A stretch of 64,000 nucleotides of DNA from Myxococcales bacterium (GTDB lineage: Bacteria > Myxococcota_A > Polyangia > Polyangiales > Ga0077539), in contig JAUSAZ010000140.1 of the NCBI GenBank assembly GCA_030652255.1, positions 26,353 through 90,352 of the forward strand, in the 5' to 3' direction. Within the stretch, counting starts at the first letter, position 1. Each line of letters opens with the position of its first letter. The position numbers and the translations under genes are program-made. Below the pieces are notes generated by a model. It was not told the origin of the DNA. It did not search any database and saw only the letters and a list, made by a program, of their open reading frames with translations. This document shows positions 34,301-42,838 of this stretch, in pieces.

Positions 34301-35335
34301 ATGAACGCGAACCGCCGTCCGGGTCTCGGGGTGCTCATGGCCGCGCTCGTGGCGGGCTGCGCTGGGTCGGACGGCGCGATCGTGGAGGTGCTGCCCGGCG
34401 ACGCCGCGGCCGACGACGTCGCCGACGCGACCGCGAAGGACGTCGGCGCCGACGCCGGGGTCGACGCGGGCCTCGACGCGGGCCCGGCGGACACGCCCGA
34501 CGTCCCGCCCCCGCCGGCGCGCTGCGGCGACGGCGTGTGCACCCGCGGGATGGAGGACTGCACCAGCTGTCCCCTCGACTGCAACCGCTGCCCCACCTGC
34601 GACATGGCCCCGTCGTGCACCGGGGCGCTGGCGATCCCGACGGCGAGCACCGCGCTCACGGGGTGCAGCAACACCAGCGGCTCCACCGACCGCACCAACT
34701 ACGCCTGCGGCACCGAGCTCGGCGTGTCGCCCGACGCGACCACCTGCGCCGACCCGCGGCTGCGCATCCGGGTGCGGGAGGTCTCCGTGCAGCGCGGCTT
34801 CTTCGACGTGCCGCGCAACATGTACTGCGTCATCAGCGCCGAGGACGGGCGGCACTCCGAGCTGCTGCTCACCACGCCGCGCGAGGTGGCCGGCAACCGC
34901 AACACCACCCGCTTCAACCTCCCGCTGGGGCAGAGCATCGCCTGGGGGCAGGGCGACCTCTACCGGAGCATCTCCAACATCACCATCAGCTACTCGTGCT
35001 TCCTCACGTCCAACGCCGCGGCGGCGCAGCGCGCGCTCATGGAGATCGCCGGGCGCGCGGCGATGGTCTCGCAGCACGCCGACGGCTACGGCTGGGTCTT
35101 CGGCACCGTCGCGGTGCTCGGCACCATCATCGGCAGCTCGCTCAGCGGCGGCTCCGACACGCGCATCCTCGACGTGCAGCAGACCATCGCCGCGGGCGCC
35201 CTGCTCACCATGACCAACGGGCGCACCTGGGAGATCCGCGGCCGCCGCGGCGACCTCTCGCTCTCCGGCGCCTCCGACGTGCGCATCACCATGGAGAGCT
35301 GGGGCTGCGCCGACGTGCGCACCACCGTGCAGTGA
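34301..35335 (+). CDS. Surface lipoprotein with Cys-rich module and Asp/Ala spacer
   Basis: The product has 344 residues from the ATG at 34301 (a GTG codon directly before it is also possible), with signal peptide and lipobox Leu-Val-Ala-Gly-Cys. A spacer of Asp/Ala/Val (residues 25-70) precedes a Cys-rich module with 'CGDGVCTRGMEDCTSCPLDC', a small disulfide motif found in many myxobacterial surface proteins (Cys-Gly-Asp-x-x-Cys...Glu-x-Cys-x-x-Cys-x-x-Asp-Cys). The rest is beta-rich ('LRIRVREVSVQRGFFDVPRNMYCVISA') with a late glycine/hydrophobic stretch, 'GWVFGTVAVLGTIIGSSLSGG'. The function is unknown. It is followed after 58 nt by the pseudokinase gene. Confidence 0.75.
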   Translation: MNANRRPGLGVLMAALVAGCAGSDGAIVEVLPGDAAADDVADATAKDVGADAGVDAGLDAGPADTPDVPPPPARCGDGVCTRGMEDCTSCPLDCNRCPTCDMAPSCTGALAIPTASTALTGCSNTSGSTDRTNYACGTELGVSPDATTCADPRLRIRVREVSVQRGFFDVPRNMYCVISAEDGRHSELLLTTPREVAGNRNTTRFNLPLGQSIAWGQGDLYRSISNITISYSCFLTSNAAAAQRALMEIAGRAAMVSQHADGYGWVFGTVAVLGTIIGSSLSGGSDTRILDVQQTIAAGALLTMTNGRTWEIRGRRGDLSLSGASDVRITMESWGCADVRTTVQ

Positions 35336-35393
35336 CGCGCGCCCGCGGATTGCGCGCCCCGCGGCATCCGTGAAAGAGTGCCCCTCCCTCCCG

Positions 35394-37385
35394 ATGCCCC
35401 CGCTCCGCCTCGATCGATTCCAGCGGGTGAGCGAGCGCGATCGCTGGGGCCTCGGGGAGTGCGTCGACGCCCTCGACACCCAGCAGCGCAACGCCCCGGT
35501 GGTGCTCAAGCGCCTGCCCCCCGTCACCGCGGAGCAGCGCGGGCGCGTCGAGGCCGTGGTGCGCTCGCTCGAGCCGCTGCGGCACAGCACCATCGTCCCG
35601 GTGGAGGGCTACGGCTTCGACGGCGACGTGCCCTTCCTGGTCGTCGAGCCCGCCGAGGGCGCCAGCCTCCGCGCGTGGATCGACGAGCACGACGCCGCCC
35701 TGCGCTGGCCCGACCTCGCCGAGGTGCGCGCCCTCTTCGACGGCGTCTGCGCGGCCGTCGCGGTGGCCCACCGGATGCGCGCGCTCGCGGGCGCCCCGGT
35801 GCTCCACGGGCTGCTGTCCCCGGAGAGCGTGCTGCTCTCCCGCGGCGCCGGGGCGGGCAGCTGGGACGTCTGCGTGATGGACTTCGCGCTCTCCACGCTG
35901 CCCGGCGTGGCGTGGTCGCCGTCGCCCACGAGCCTCATGTCCGACCCGCGGGCGCCCGAGCAGCTCGCCGACCCGGAGGCCGTGTCCACCGCGAGCGACG
36001 TGTTCTCCCTCGGGGTGCTGCTCGCCTCGATGCTGGTGCCCTTCGCCTTCCCGGTGCGCCCGAAGTGCTGGGCCCACTCCGTCGAGGAGCACCCCGACGC
36101 CGTGCGCGCGCTGCTCGCCTCGATGCGCCCCGACCTCCCCGCGGCCCTCTGCGCCGAGCTCGTGAAGGCCCTCTCGCTCGACCCCCGCGCGCGCCACCCC
36201 GACGCCGACCGCCTGCGCACCGCCCTGCGCCGCGTGACCTGGGAGCCCGCCGCCGAGCTCGCGCCGCCGCCCCGCTTCGCCGAGCCCGTCGACGCCCGCG
36301 CGAGGGACCGCGCGAGGGACCGCGACGACGGCCACTCGAAGCCCATGATGCGGCTGCCCTCGGCGCTGCTCGCCGACCTCGGCCCGTCGCCGATGAACCT
36401 CCGGGCCTCCGTGCCCACGCAGCGGATGTTCAACGAGGGCCTCGTACGCCCGCAGCCCGTCGCTGCGCCGCCGCCCGCGGAGCCCGTCGACGCCCGCAGC
36501 TTCGAGGCGCCGTCCGCCACCACCACCGTCGACGCCCTCCTGGCCTTCCGCCATTTCGCGCGCGAGGGCTTCGCCGACGGCACCGCCGAGTCCGCCGCCC
36601 CCCCGCCGGAGGACGAGGCCTTCGACGACGCCACCGGGCCGGTGGCGGTGCCGCAGGAGCCCGAGTTCACCGACGACCTGATGCTCCCCGAGGCCGAGCT
36701 CCCCGAGGCGCCGCCGCCCGCGCCCGCGGTGGTGGTGCCCGCGGACGACCTGTTCAGCGGGGAGCTCGTCGCGCAGGAGACCGTCGTGCGGCGCCCGGCG
36801 GCGCGGGTGAAGCCCGTTCCCGCGCGCGAGTCGACGAGGGCGCTGATGCTGTCGCCCGCGATGTTCGGCGCGCGCCCCGCGGACGGGGTGCTGGTCTCCG
36901 GGGTGAAGCTGCAATCGCTGGTGTTGAAGGCCCCGCCGCGCGCCCCCGATCGCCACGAGGGCACCCGCGTCGGGGTGCTGGCGCCCGCGCCGGAGCCTCC
37001 CGCCGAGGTGCACGACGAGGCCCACGCGGCGCGCGACTCGCTGCCGGGCGAGACGCCCTCCGACCCGTGGGCCGAAGGGGCGTCGCCCGAGGCGCAGCCC
37101 CGCCCGTCGCTGGCGCCGCCGGAGTGGGCGGTGCAGCCGCGGATGCCCACGATGGCCCCAGCCCGCGCGTGGGTCGACCTCTCGCAGCCCCCGGCGCCCG
37201 CGGCCCCAAACCCCTGGAACGACTCGCCGCCGACCGTGCAGATGACCATCCCCCCGCCGGGCGCCGTGCCTCCGCTACAGCCGTCGTCCCCGGCCCCGCC
37301 GCGGTCGTCGGCGCGGGTGCTGCTCGTCGCGGTGGCCGTCGTCGGCGTGGTGGCCTTCGCGCTGGGCGTGCTCGCGGGGCGCTGA
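35394..37385 (+). CDS. Membrane-anchored Ser/Thr pseudokinase next to vgrG
   Basis: The 663-residue product has an N-terminal Hanks-type kinase fold (about residues 5-285). The ATP-binding Lys39 is kept ('VVLKRL'), but the catalytic loop reads 'HGLLSPESVLL' from His138. Against HRD-x-K-P-x-N, the catalytic Asp is Leu, the Lys is Ser and the Asn is Ser. The DFG motif is 'DFA' (Asp163), the APE motif is 'APE', and 'SDVFSLGVLLASML' is intact. About 350 residues of Pro/Ala/Glu-rich linker follow, with a C-terminal transmembrane helix (about 640-660, 'VLLVAVAVVGVVAFALGVLAG'). The topology matches T6SS PpkA-like kinases, but this one is predicted inactive. It lies 108 nt before vgrG. A GTG eight codons upstream is an alternative start. 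Confidence 0.83.
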   Translation: MPPLRLDRFQRVSERDRWGLGECVDALDTQQRNAPVVLKRLPPVTAEQRGRVEAVVRSLEPLRHSTIVPVEGYGFDGDVPFLVVEPAEGASLRAWIDEHDAALRWPDLAEVRALFDGVCAAVAVAHRMRALAGAPVLHGLLSPESVLLSRGAGAGSWDVCVMDFALSTLPGVAWSPSPTSLMSDPRAPEQLADPEAVSTASDVFSLGVLLASMLVPFAFPVRPKCWAHSVEEHPDAVRALLASMRPDLPAALCAELVKALSLDPRARHPDADRLRTALRRVTWEPAAELAPPPRFAEPVDARARDRARDRDDGHSKPMMRLPSALLADLGPSPMNLRASVPTQRMFNEGLVRPQPVAAPPPAEPVDARSFEAPSATTTVDALLAFRHFAREGFADGTAESAAPPPEDEAFDDATGPVAVPQEPEFTDDLMLPEAELPEAPPPAPAVVVPADDLFSGELVAQETVVRRPAARVKPVPARESTRALMLSPAMFGARPADGVLVSGVKLQSLVLKAPPRAPDRHEGTRVGVLAPAPEPPAEVHDEAHAARDSLPGETPSDPWAEGASPEAQPRPSLAPPEWAVQPRMPTMAPARAWVDLSQPPAPAAPNPWNDSPPTVQMTIPPPGAVPPLQPSSPAPPRSSARVLLVAVAVVGVVAFALGVLAGR

Positions 37386-37493
37386 CCCCGACGGACCCCA
37401 AACCCCCAACACCGATCCCCCGCCCGCGCCCGACATCGCCTACCATCGCGCTCGCCGCGCTGGGCGGCCGATCGAACGAGGGCACTCACGCCG

Positions 37494-39509
37494 ATGGACG
37501 TTCTGGACGTGCTTCACAACGCGGTTCTCCCGGAGGTGTCGCTCGACTTCGCCGGGGCCGACGGGCAGCCATGGCAGGTCGTGTTCGCGCGGCTGCGCGA
37601 GGCCCTCTCGGAGCCCTACGAGTGCACCCTGGTGCTCACCCTCCCGACGCCCGGCGCCGAGCCCGACGGGCTGCTCGGGGCCAACGCCGTCGTGGAGATC
37701 CGCCGCGGGCTGCGCACCCGCCGCGTGCAGGGCGTCGTGCGCCGCGTGGAGGACCTCGGCACCACCGCCACGCACCGCTACGTGCGCGCCGTCGTCGTGC
37801 CCGCCCTCTGGACCCTCTCGCAGCGCGTCGACACCCGCATCTTCCAGGACCTCCCGGTCGCCGCCATCGTGCGCAAGGTGCTACAGGCCGCGGGCATCTA
37901 CCAGGGCGACGGCGGCGCGGTGATCCCCGGCTCCCTCGATTCGCTCCCGCCGCGCATCTACTGCGTGCAGCACCGCGAGAGCGACCTCGACTTCGTCCTG
38001 CGCCTCCTCCAGGAGGAGGGCATCCCCTTCTACTTCCGCCACGACGGCGACGGCGGCGACACCCTCGTGCTCGCCGAAGACACCGCCCGCTGGGACGAGG
38101 TCGCCCCCGCCGAGGGCGGCGCCTTCGCGGTCACCGACGCCGCGGCCCACGTGAAGCGCGCGGAGAGCGTGCAGTGGTTCGACCTCTGCGCGGCCCTCCA
38201 GCCGACCAGCCGCACGGTGCGCGACTACGACTTCACCAAGCCCCGCGCGATGCTCTCGCTCACCGCCTCGCACCCCGGCGCGAAAGGGGCGCGGCCCGTC
38301 TACGACCACCCCTCGCGGCTCGACCTCTACCAGTACAGCGCCGGGTCGCACACGCACGAGGCCCACGACGGCGCGCGGCAGGCGCGCGTGCGCCACGAGG
38401 CCGAGCACCTCGCGACGCGCACCGGGCGCGGCGTCGGCAACGTCACGGGCTTCGCGCCGGGCTCGGTCTTCGAGACGGCCGGGCACCACCGCGCGGACGG
38501 CGACGGGCGCTTCCTGCTCACGCGGGTCGAGCACGTGGTGCAGGCCTGGAGCGACCTGCCCGAGGACGTGCGCGCGAGCGAGCACCTCGCGGGCGTACTG
38601 CGCGACGCGGGAGTGGGAGCGGCGAGCGGGCGCGAGAGCGCGCGGCGGTACGTCAACCACTTCGAGTGCATCCCCGCGGCGGTGCCCTTCCGCCCCGCGC
38701 GGGTGACGGCGCGGCCGGTGGTGCACGGGTCGCAGACCGCGAAGGTGGTGGGGCCGCCGGGGGAGGAGATCCACACGGACTTCCACGGGCGCATCAAGGT
38801 GCAGTTTCACTGGGACCGGCAGGGCCGCGAGGACGAGCACTCCTCGTGCTGGATGCGCGTGTCGCAGAGCTGGTCAGGGCCCAACTGGGGCTTCGTGTTC
38901 ACGCCGCGCATCGGGATGGAGGTGGTGGTCACCTTCCTGGAGGGCGACCCCGACCGGCCGCTGGTCACGGGCTGCACCTACAACGGCGAGAACCATGTCC
39001 CCTATGGGCTGCCCGGGGAGAAGAGCAAGAGCGTCATCAAGACCCGCAGCACCCCCGGCGGCAACGGGTACAACGAGCTGCGCTTCGAAGACCTCGCCGA
39101 CCAGGAGGAGGTCTACCTCCGCGCCCAGAAGGACCTCAACGAGTGGGTGCTCCACGACCAGAGCACCAAGGTCGACAACAACCAGGCCCTGGTGGTCGGC
39201 AAGCACCGCACGAAGTCCGTGAAGGGCAACGAGAAGAACACCATCGAGAAGAACCGCACCACCGCCGTCAACGCCAACGACTCGCTGGAGGTGAAGGACA
39301 ACCTCGACGTCACGGTGCACGGCTCGCGCGGGATGACCACGCAGGTCGACGAGACCTGCTACGTGCGCGCCGACGGGCGCATCGTGCTGGAGTGCGGCGG
39401 CAGCACCATCATCATGACCCCCGACTCGATCACCCTCTCGTCGCAGACCATCACGGTGCTGGGCGAGCAGGAGGTCGTGGTGCGCGGCGGCGTGGTGAAG
39501 ATCAACTGA
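37494..39509 (+). CDS. vgrG: T6SS spike protein VgrG (TssI)
   Basis: VgrG trimers form the puncturing tip of the T6SS tube, carrying effectors with a PAAR cap. The 671-residue product has the gp27-like N-terminal part ('PYECTLVLTLPTP', 'GVVRRVEDLGTTATHRYVRAVVVPALWTLSQRVDTRIFQ', in blocks) and 'CVQHRESDLDFVLRLLQEEGIPFYF', the family hallmark. The OB-fold/gp5 part follows with 'AKVVGPPGEEIHTDFHGRIKVQFHWDRQG', 'CWMRVSQSWSG' and 'GMEVVVTFLEGDPDRPLVTG'. A beta-helical C-terminus with repeating 'NDSLEVKDNLDVTVHG' units ends 'VVVRGGVVKIN', so there is no fused effector domain. It is followed 29 nt later by the PAAR gene. Confidence 0.96.
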   Translation: MDVLDVLHNAVLPEVSLDFAGADGQPWQVVFARLREALSEPYECTLVLTLPTPGAEPDGLLGANAVVEIRRGLRTRRVQGVVRRVEDLGTTATHRYVRAVVVPALWTLSQRVDTRIFQDLPVAAIVRKVLQAAGIYQGDGGAVIPGSLDSLPPRIYCVQHRESDLDFVLRLLQEEGIPFYFRHDGDGGDTLVLAEDTARWDEVAPAEGGAFAVTDAAAHVKRAESVQWFDLCAALQPTSRTVRDYDFTKPRAMLSLTASHPGAKGARPVYDHPSRLDLYQYSAGSHTHEAHDGARQARVRHEAEHLATRTGRGVGNVTGFAPGSVFETAGHHRADGDGRFLLTRVEHVVQAWSDLPEDVRASEHLAGVLRDAGVGAASGRESARRYVNHFECIPAAVPFRPARVTARPVVHGSQTAKVVGPPGEEIHTDFHGRIKVQFHWDRQGREDEHSSCWMRVSQSWSGPNWGFVFTPRIGMEVVVTFLEGDPDRPLVTGCTYNGENHVPYGLPGEKSKSVIKTRSTPGGNGYNELRFEDLADQEEVYLRAQKDLNEWVLHDQSTKVDNNQALVVGKHRTKSVKGNEKNTIEKNRTTAVNANDSLEVKDNLDVTVHGSRGMTTQVDETCYVRADGRIVLECGGSTIIMTPDSITLSSQTITVLGEQEVVVRGGVVKIN

Positions 39510-39538
39510 GCGGCGACGGAAGGAGCGGAGGTACCCCG

Positions 39539-40078
39539 ATGCCCGAAGCAGGAAGGAAGGGCGACGACGCCCGCTGCCCCGAGGACTCGCACGGCTGCCC
39601 GGCGTGCCCGCACGACGTCACCGGCCCCGCGGTGGAGGGCTCCGGCGACGTGAAGATCAACGGGCGCGACGCGCTGCGCGTGGGCGACCGCGGGGAGCAC
39701 GGGAGCTGCTGCGGCCCCAATCAGTGGCAGGCCGTCGGCGGCGCGCCCGGGGTGTACATCAACGGGCGCAAGGCCCACCGGCGGGGCGACGACGTGGAGC
39801 ACTGCGGGGGGGGTGGGGCGCTCGCGACCGGGAGCGGCGACGTGATCATCGGCGACCTCGCGGGCGGCGCCGCCGTCGAGGTGCCCCACGACCAGACCAT
39901 GGACATCGACTACACGGACGCCATGGGGCGCGCGATCGGGAAGGTCACCGTGCACGTCGTGTGTCCGCACAAGAAGTGGGTCGACCAGGAGTTCAGCGGC
40001 ACGGTGAACCTTAGCGGGCTGTGTAAAGACGCGGCGGTGCTGGTGCTCAAGCCGCTACAGAAATACAAGGCCGACTGA
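39539..40078 (+). CDS. T6SS PAAR-repeat spike cap with C-terminal extension
   Basis: PAAR proteins form the sharp tip on VgrG and can bear or recruit effectors. The 179-residue product starts at the ATG at 39539 with GGAAGGAGCGGAG upstream. Residues 12-105 hold the PAAR pattern: 'DSHGCPACPHDVTGPAVEGS', 'VKINGRDALRVGDRGEHGSCCGPN', 'VYINGRKAHRRGDDVEHCGGGG', 'ATGSGDVIIGD', with paired Cys/His for zinc binding. The C-terminal 75 residues ('MDIDYTDAMGRAIGKVTVHVV' and 'FSGTVNLSGLCKDAAVLVLKP') look like a small beta domain that could bind the downstream cargo. It is flanked by vgrG and the candidate effector, with gaps of 29 nt on each side. Confidence 0.93.
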   Translation: MPEAGRKGDDARCPEDSHGCPACPHDVTGPAVEGSGDVKINGRDALRVGDRGEHGSCCGPNQWQAVGGAPGVYINGRKAHRRGDDVEHCGGGGALATGSGDVIIGDLAGGAAVEVPHDQTMDIDYTDAMGRAIGKVTVHVVCPHKKWVDQEFSGTVNLSGLCKDAAVLVLKPLQKYKAD

Positions 40079-40107
40079 GCGAACCTCCCGCAGGAGCACC
40101 GAGCGAG

Positions 40108-41367
40108 ATGAACGACCGCCTCAAGCCCGCCCCCATCCCCCGCCCACGCCCGAGGCCGACGGACCACGTCTCCACGCCGCCCGGCCGCAACGGGGGAAAG
40201 ACCAACGGGGCCTTCCAGGGGGCGCCCAACGGCAACGCGCGCACCGTGGTGGAGCACTCGGTCTACAACTGGGTCGAGCTGGTCTACCAGGCCTTCGGGC
40301 TGGAGGTGCCGAGCGACAAGAAGGCCGTCGCGCTGCTCGGGGTGCGGGAGTCGACCTTCGCGGACGGCGCGGGCGCCGACGCCGCCGCGATGGTGAAGAA
40401 GGAGAAGGCCGCGGCCGGCGCCGTGGGCGAGACCGCCGACATCACCGAGGCGCAGGACCTCGCCGCCGCCACCCGCGCGGAGGACCGCTTCACCCGCGAC
40501 AAGAAGGGCAACGCCCAGACGGCGAAGGACAACTCGATCGTGAAGTTCAACGACATGCTCTACATGGTCTGGACCGAGGAGGGCCAGGACATCGACCAGC
40601 ACGTCGAGGTGTTTCGCTGCACCATCGACCCGGGCGCCAACGAGAGCGACACCGCCGGCACGCCGCTGCTGCTGGAGGGCCACGCGTACAAAGCGAAGCC
40701 CACCAACCACAAGGGCAAGTCCGGCGCGCTCCAGGTGTACTCCGGGACGGCGCCCACCATCCGCCTCGCCCGCGAGGCGACCAAGACCCGCAACATCTTC
40801 ACCAACGTGAAGGACGCGATGATCTCGGCGCACGGGGGCAACGGAAACCAGGCCTGGCTCTTCGTCGCCGACGAGGAGAACACCTCCATCCACGTGCACT
40901 GGTCGCTCGACTACGGCGACTCCGGGGTGGTGAAGAACTGGTCCACGGGCTGCACCGTGCTCGCCCACGCGCGCGACTCCGACCGCTACAAGAAGGACTT
41001 CCGCGAGCGCTGGGAGGCGGCCCCCAACAAGGACGAGCTCCCCTACCTGGTGGTGTCGAGCAAATACCTGGTCATGTATGACGACTGGCAGGCGGAGCTG
41101 CGCAAGAGCCCCGGGACGAAGGCCACCGTGGCCTCGGTCATCAAGAAGTCGGGCATTCCCCTCATGCCCGCGGAGGCGCCCGCGGTCGCCACCGGGCGGC
41201 TGCCGTCCATCGCCACCGAAGGCTTCGTGAAGGAGGTCCAGGCCGCCATCAAGGAGCTGGACGCGGGCACCTACGCGTCGGCGCCGAAGGGCTCCGACCA
41301 GGCGGTGCTGGCGGCCAACCTCCGGGCGTCGCTGCTCAAGCTCGAGGTGACCACCCTCGTGCCGTAG
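40108..41367 (+). CDS. Candidate T6SS cargo effector with L,D-transpeptidase-like His...SxGC motif
   Basis: The 419-residue product begins with a Pro/Arg-rich N-terminus ('PIPRPRPRP') and has no signal peptide, as expected of cargo delivered by VgrG/PAAR. The central part reads 'FNDMLYMVWTEEG', 'VEVFRCTIDPG', 'LLLEGHAYKAKP', 'IRLAREATKTR', then 'SIHVHWSLDYGDSG' (His262/His264) and 'NWSTGCTVLAHARDSDRYK' (Ser279, Cys282). A His followed some 15-20 residues later by Ser-x-Gly-Cys is the pattern of L,D-transpeptidase (YkuD-like) and phage cell-wall enzymes with a catalytic Cys. This domain call is by eye and not certain. The C-terminal 90 residues are helical. No immunity gene is evident, since the next gene is convergent and a histidine kinase. 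Confidence 0.55.
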   Translation: MNDRLKPAPIPRPRPRPTDHVSTPPGRNGGKTNGAFQGAPNGNARTVVEHSVYNWVELVYQAFGLEVPSDKKAVALLGVRESTFADGAGADAAAMVKKEKAAAGAVGETADITEAQDLAAATRAEDRFTRDKKGNAQTAKDNSIVKFNDMLYMVWTEEGQDIDQHVEVFRCTIDPGANESDTAGTPLLLEGHAYKAKPTNHKGKSGALQVYSGTAPTIRLAREATKTRNIFTNVKDAMISAHGGNGNQAWLFVADEENTSIHVHWSLDYGDSGVVKNWSTGCTVLAHARDSDRYKKDFRERWEAAPNKDELPYLVVSSKYLVMYDDWQAELRKSPGTKATVASVIKKSGIPLMPAEAPAVATGRLPSIATEGFVKEVQAAIKELDAGTYASAPKGSDQAVLAANLRASLLKLEVTTLVP

Positions 41368-41392
41368 GCCCGCGCGGGCTCTCACCCCCCCA

Positions 41393-42616
41393 TCACCGGC
41401 GGCGGTGGTACACGAGGCTGCGGACCGTCGCGACGAGCTCCAGGGGGTCGATGGGCCGGGCGGCGAGCACCTGGTAGCCCGCGAGCAGGGCGCGGGTGCG
41501 GTCTTCGGAGCGGGCGACGCCGGAGAGGGCGATCGCCGGGGTGCGGCCCCCTTCGGAGGCGCGGCGGGCGCGCACGTCGCGGATGAGCGCGTAGCCGTCG
41601 CGCTGGGGCATCTCGATGTCGCTGACGATCACGTCGGGGTGGTGCGCGCCCAGCAGCGCGAGGGCCTCGGCCGCCGACGCCGCGGTCCACACCTCCGCGA
41701 AGGCGTCGACCAGCACGGACATCACCTGCTCGCGGGCGCTGGGGTCGTCGTCGACCACGAGCACCCGGATGCCGGCCAGGGAGACGTCGTTGGTGCGCAC
41801 GGCCGGGTAGTGCCCGGAGCTCGGCCGCCCGGGCGCCACCCGCAGGGGCAGGCTCACGACGAAGGTCGCGCCGCGGTTGTCGCCCGCGCTCTCGGCCCGC
41901 ACCGTGCCGCCGTGGAGCTCGACCAGCTGCTTGACGATCGCGAGCCCGAGGCCGAGGCCGCCGTAGCGCCGGGTGGTGGTCGAGTCCGCCTGTCGGAAGC
42001 GCTCGAAGATGTGCGGGAGAAAGGCCGCGCTGATGCCGATGCCCGTGTCGCGCACGGTCACCTCGATCTGGGCGCCCGCGCGCTGCACGGCGACCTCGAC
42101 CCGCCCGCCCCGGGGGGTGAACTTCACCGAGTTGGCGAGGAGGTTCCAGACCACCTGCTGGAGCCGGCCGGGGTCGCCGAAGACCGGGCCCGCGTGGGGG
42201 TCGACGGTGCGCTGCACCGTGATGGACTTCGCCTCCGCGGAGGGGCGCGCGGACTCCAGCGCGGCCTCGACGACCGCCGCGAGGTCGAGCCGCTGCACGT
42301 CGAGCCGCACCTTGCCGGACACGATGCGGTTCATGTCGAGCAGGTCGTCGATGAGCTGCGCCTGCGCGCGGGCGTTGCGGGCGATGATCTCCAGCCCCCG
42401 GCGGGTGTCCGGGTCGGCCTGGGCCCGCGACAGCAGGATCTCCGACCAGCCCAGCACGGCGTTGAGGGGCGTGCGCAGCTCGTGCGACAGCGTGGCCAGG
42501 AACTCGTCCTTCATCACGCTCACCCGCTCGATCTCGTCGCGCGCGGCCCGCTCGGCGTCGGGCGCGCCCTGCGGCGTCGCCGGGCGCATCGGGTGCTCCT
42601 CGTCGCCGTGAGCCAT
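41393..42616 (-). CDS. Soluble hybrid histidine kinase with C-terminal receiver domain
   Basis: The 407-residue product has a 35-residue N-terminus, then HisKA with 'ATLSHELRTPLNAVLGWSEIL' (phospho-acceptor His45). HATPase with 'LLANSVKFTPRGGRV' (N box), 'VRDTGIGIS' (G1), 'FERFRQ' (F box) and 'GGLGLGLAIVKQL' (G2) follows, then a receiver domain 'VLVVDDDPS...VSDIEMPQRDG' with phospho-acceptor Asp333. There is no sensor or transmembrane segment, so input must come from a partner protein. In the receiver the conserved Lys of the Lys-Pro motif is Arg ('LAARPIDP'), which may weaken signalling. The start overlaps the stop of a 23-codon upstream open frame (TGATG), hinting at translational coupling. 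Confidence 0.92.
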   Translation of the reverse strand: MAHGDEEHPMRPATPQGAPDAERAARDEIERVSVMKDEFLATLSHELRTPLNAVLGWSEILLSRAQADPDTRRGLEIIARNARAQAQLIDDLLDMNRIVSGKVRLDVQRLDLAAVVEAALESARPSAEAKSITVQRTVDPHAGPVFGDPGRLQQVVWNLLANSVKFTPRGGRVEVAVQRAGAQIEVTVRDTGIGISAAFLPHIFERFRQADSTTTRRYGGLGLGLAIVKQLVELHGGTVRAESAGDNRGATFVVSLPLRVAPGRPSSGHYPAVRTNDVSLAGIRVLVVDDDPSAREQVMSVLVDAFAEVWTAASAAEALALLGAHHPDVIVSDIEMPQRDGYALIRDVRARRASEGGRTPAIALSGVARSEDRTRALLAGYQVLAARPIDPLELVATVRSLVYHRRR

Positions 42617-42687
42617 CAGCCGCCCCGCACGACCGCAGCCGCGGTGACATCACCGTGCGCGCTGCTGATCGCTTCGATCGGGTTGCT
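42616..42687 (-). other. Short upstream open frame coupled to the histidine kinase start
   Basis: A 23-residue open frame ('MSNPIEAISSAHGDVTAA...') ends in a TGA that overlaps the ATG of the histidine kinase gene as TGATG. No family is recognised for the peptide. The overlap is seen directly. A leader or coupling role is inference, and chance is quite possible in this GC-rich DNA. Confidence 0.2.
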
Positions 42688-42838
42688 CATGGTGCGGGCC
42701 CTGCGTCGCGCCCGTGGGGTCGTCGGTGCGCGCGGTGATCGTCTCGGACATCGGATGGTTCCCTGGAGCCGGAGGCGCGGGCCAGGATGTCGCGTCCCTG
42801 CTCAGGTTGGCGCCAACGTCGAGCGCCGACCCTGATCG

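Noticed and set aside
41393..42616. Immunity gene for the candidate effector
   Set aside because: The next gene downstream is transcribed convergently and is clearly a hybrid histidine kinase; no small immunity-type frame is present.
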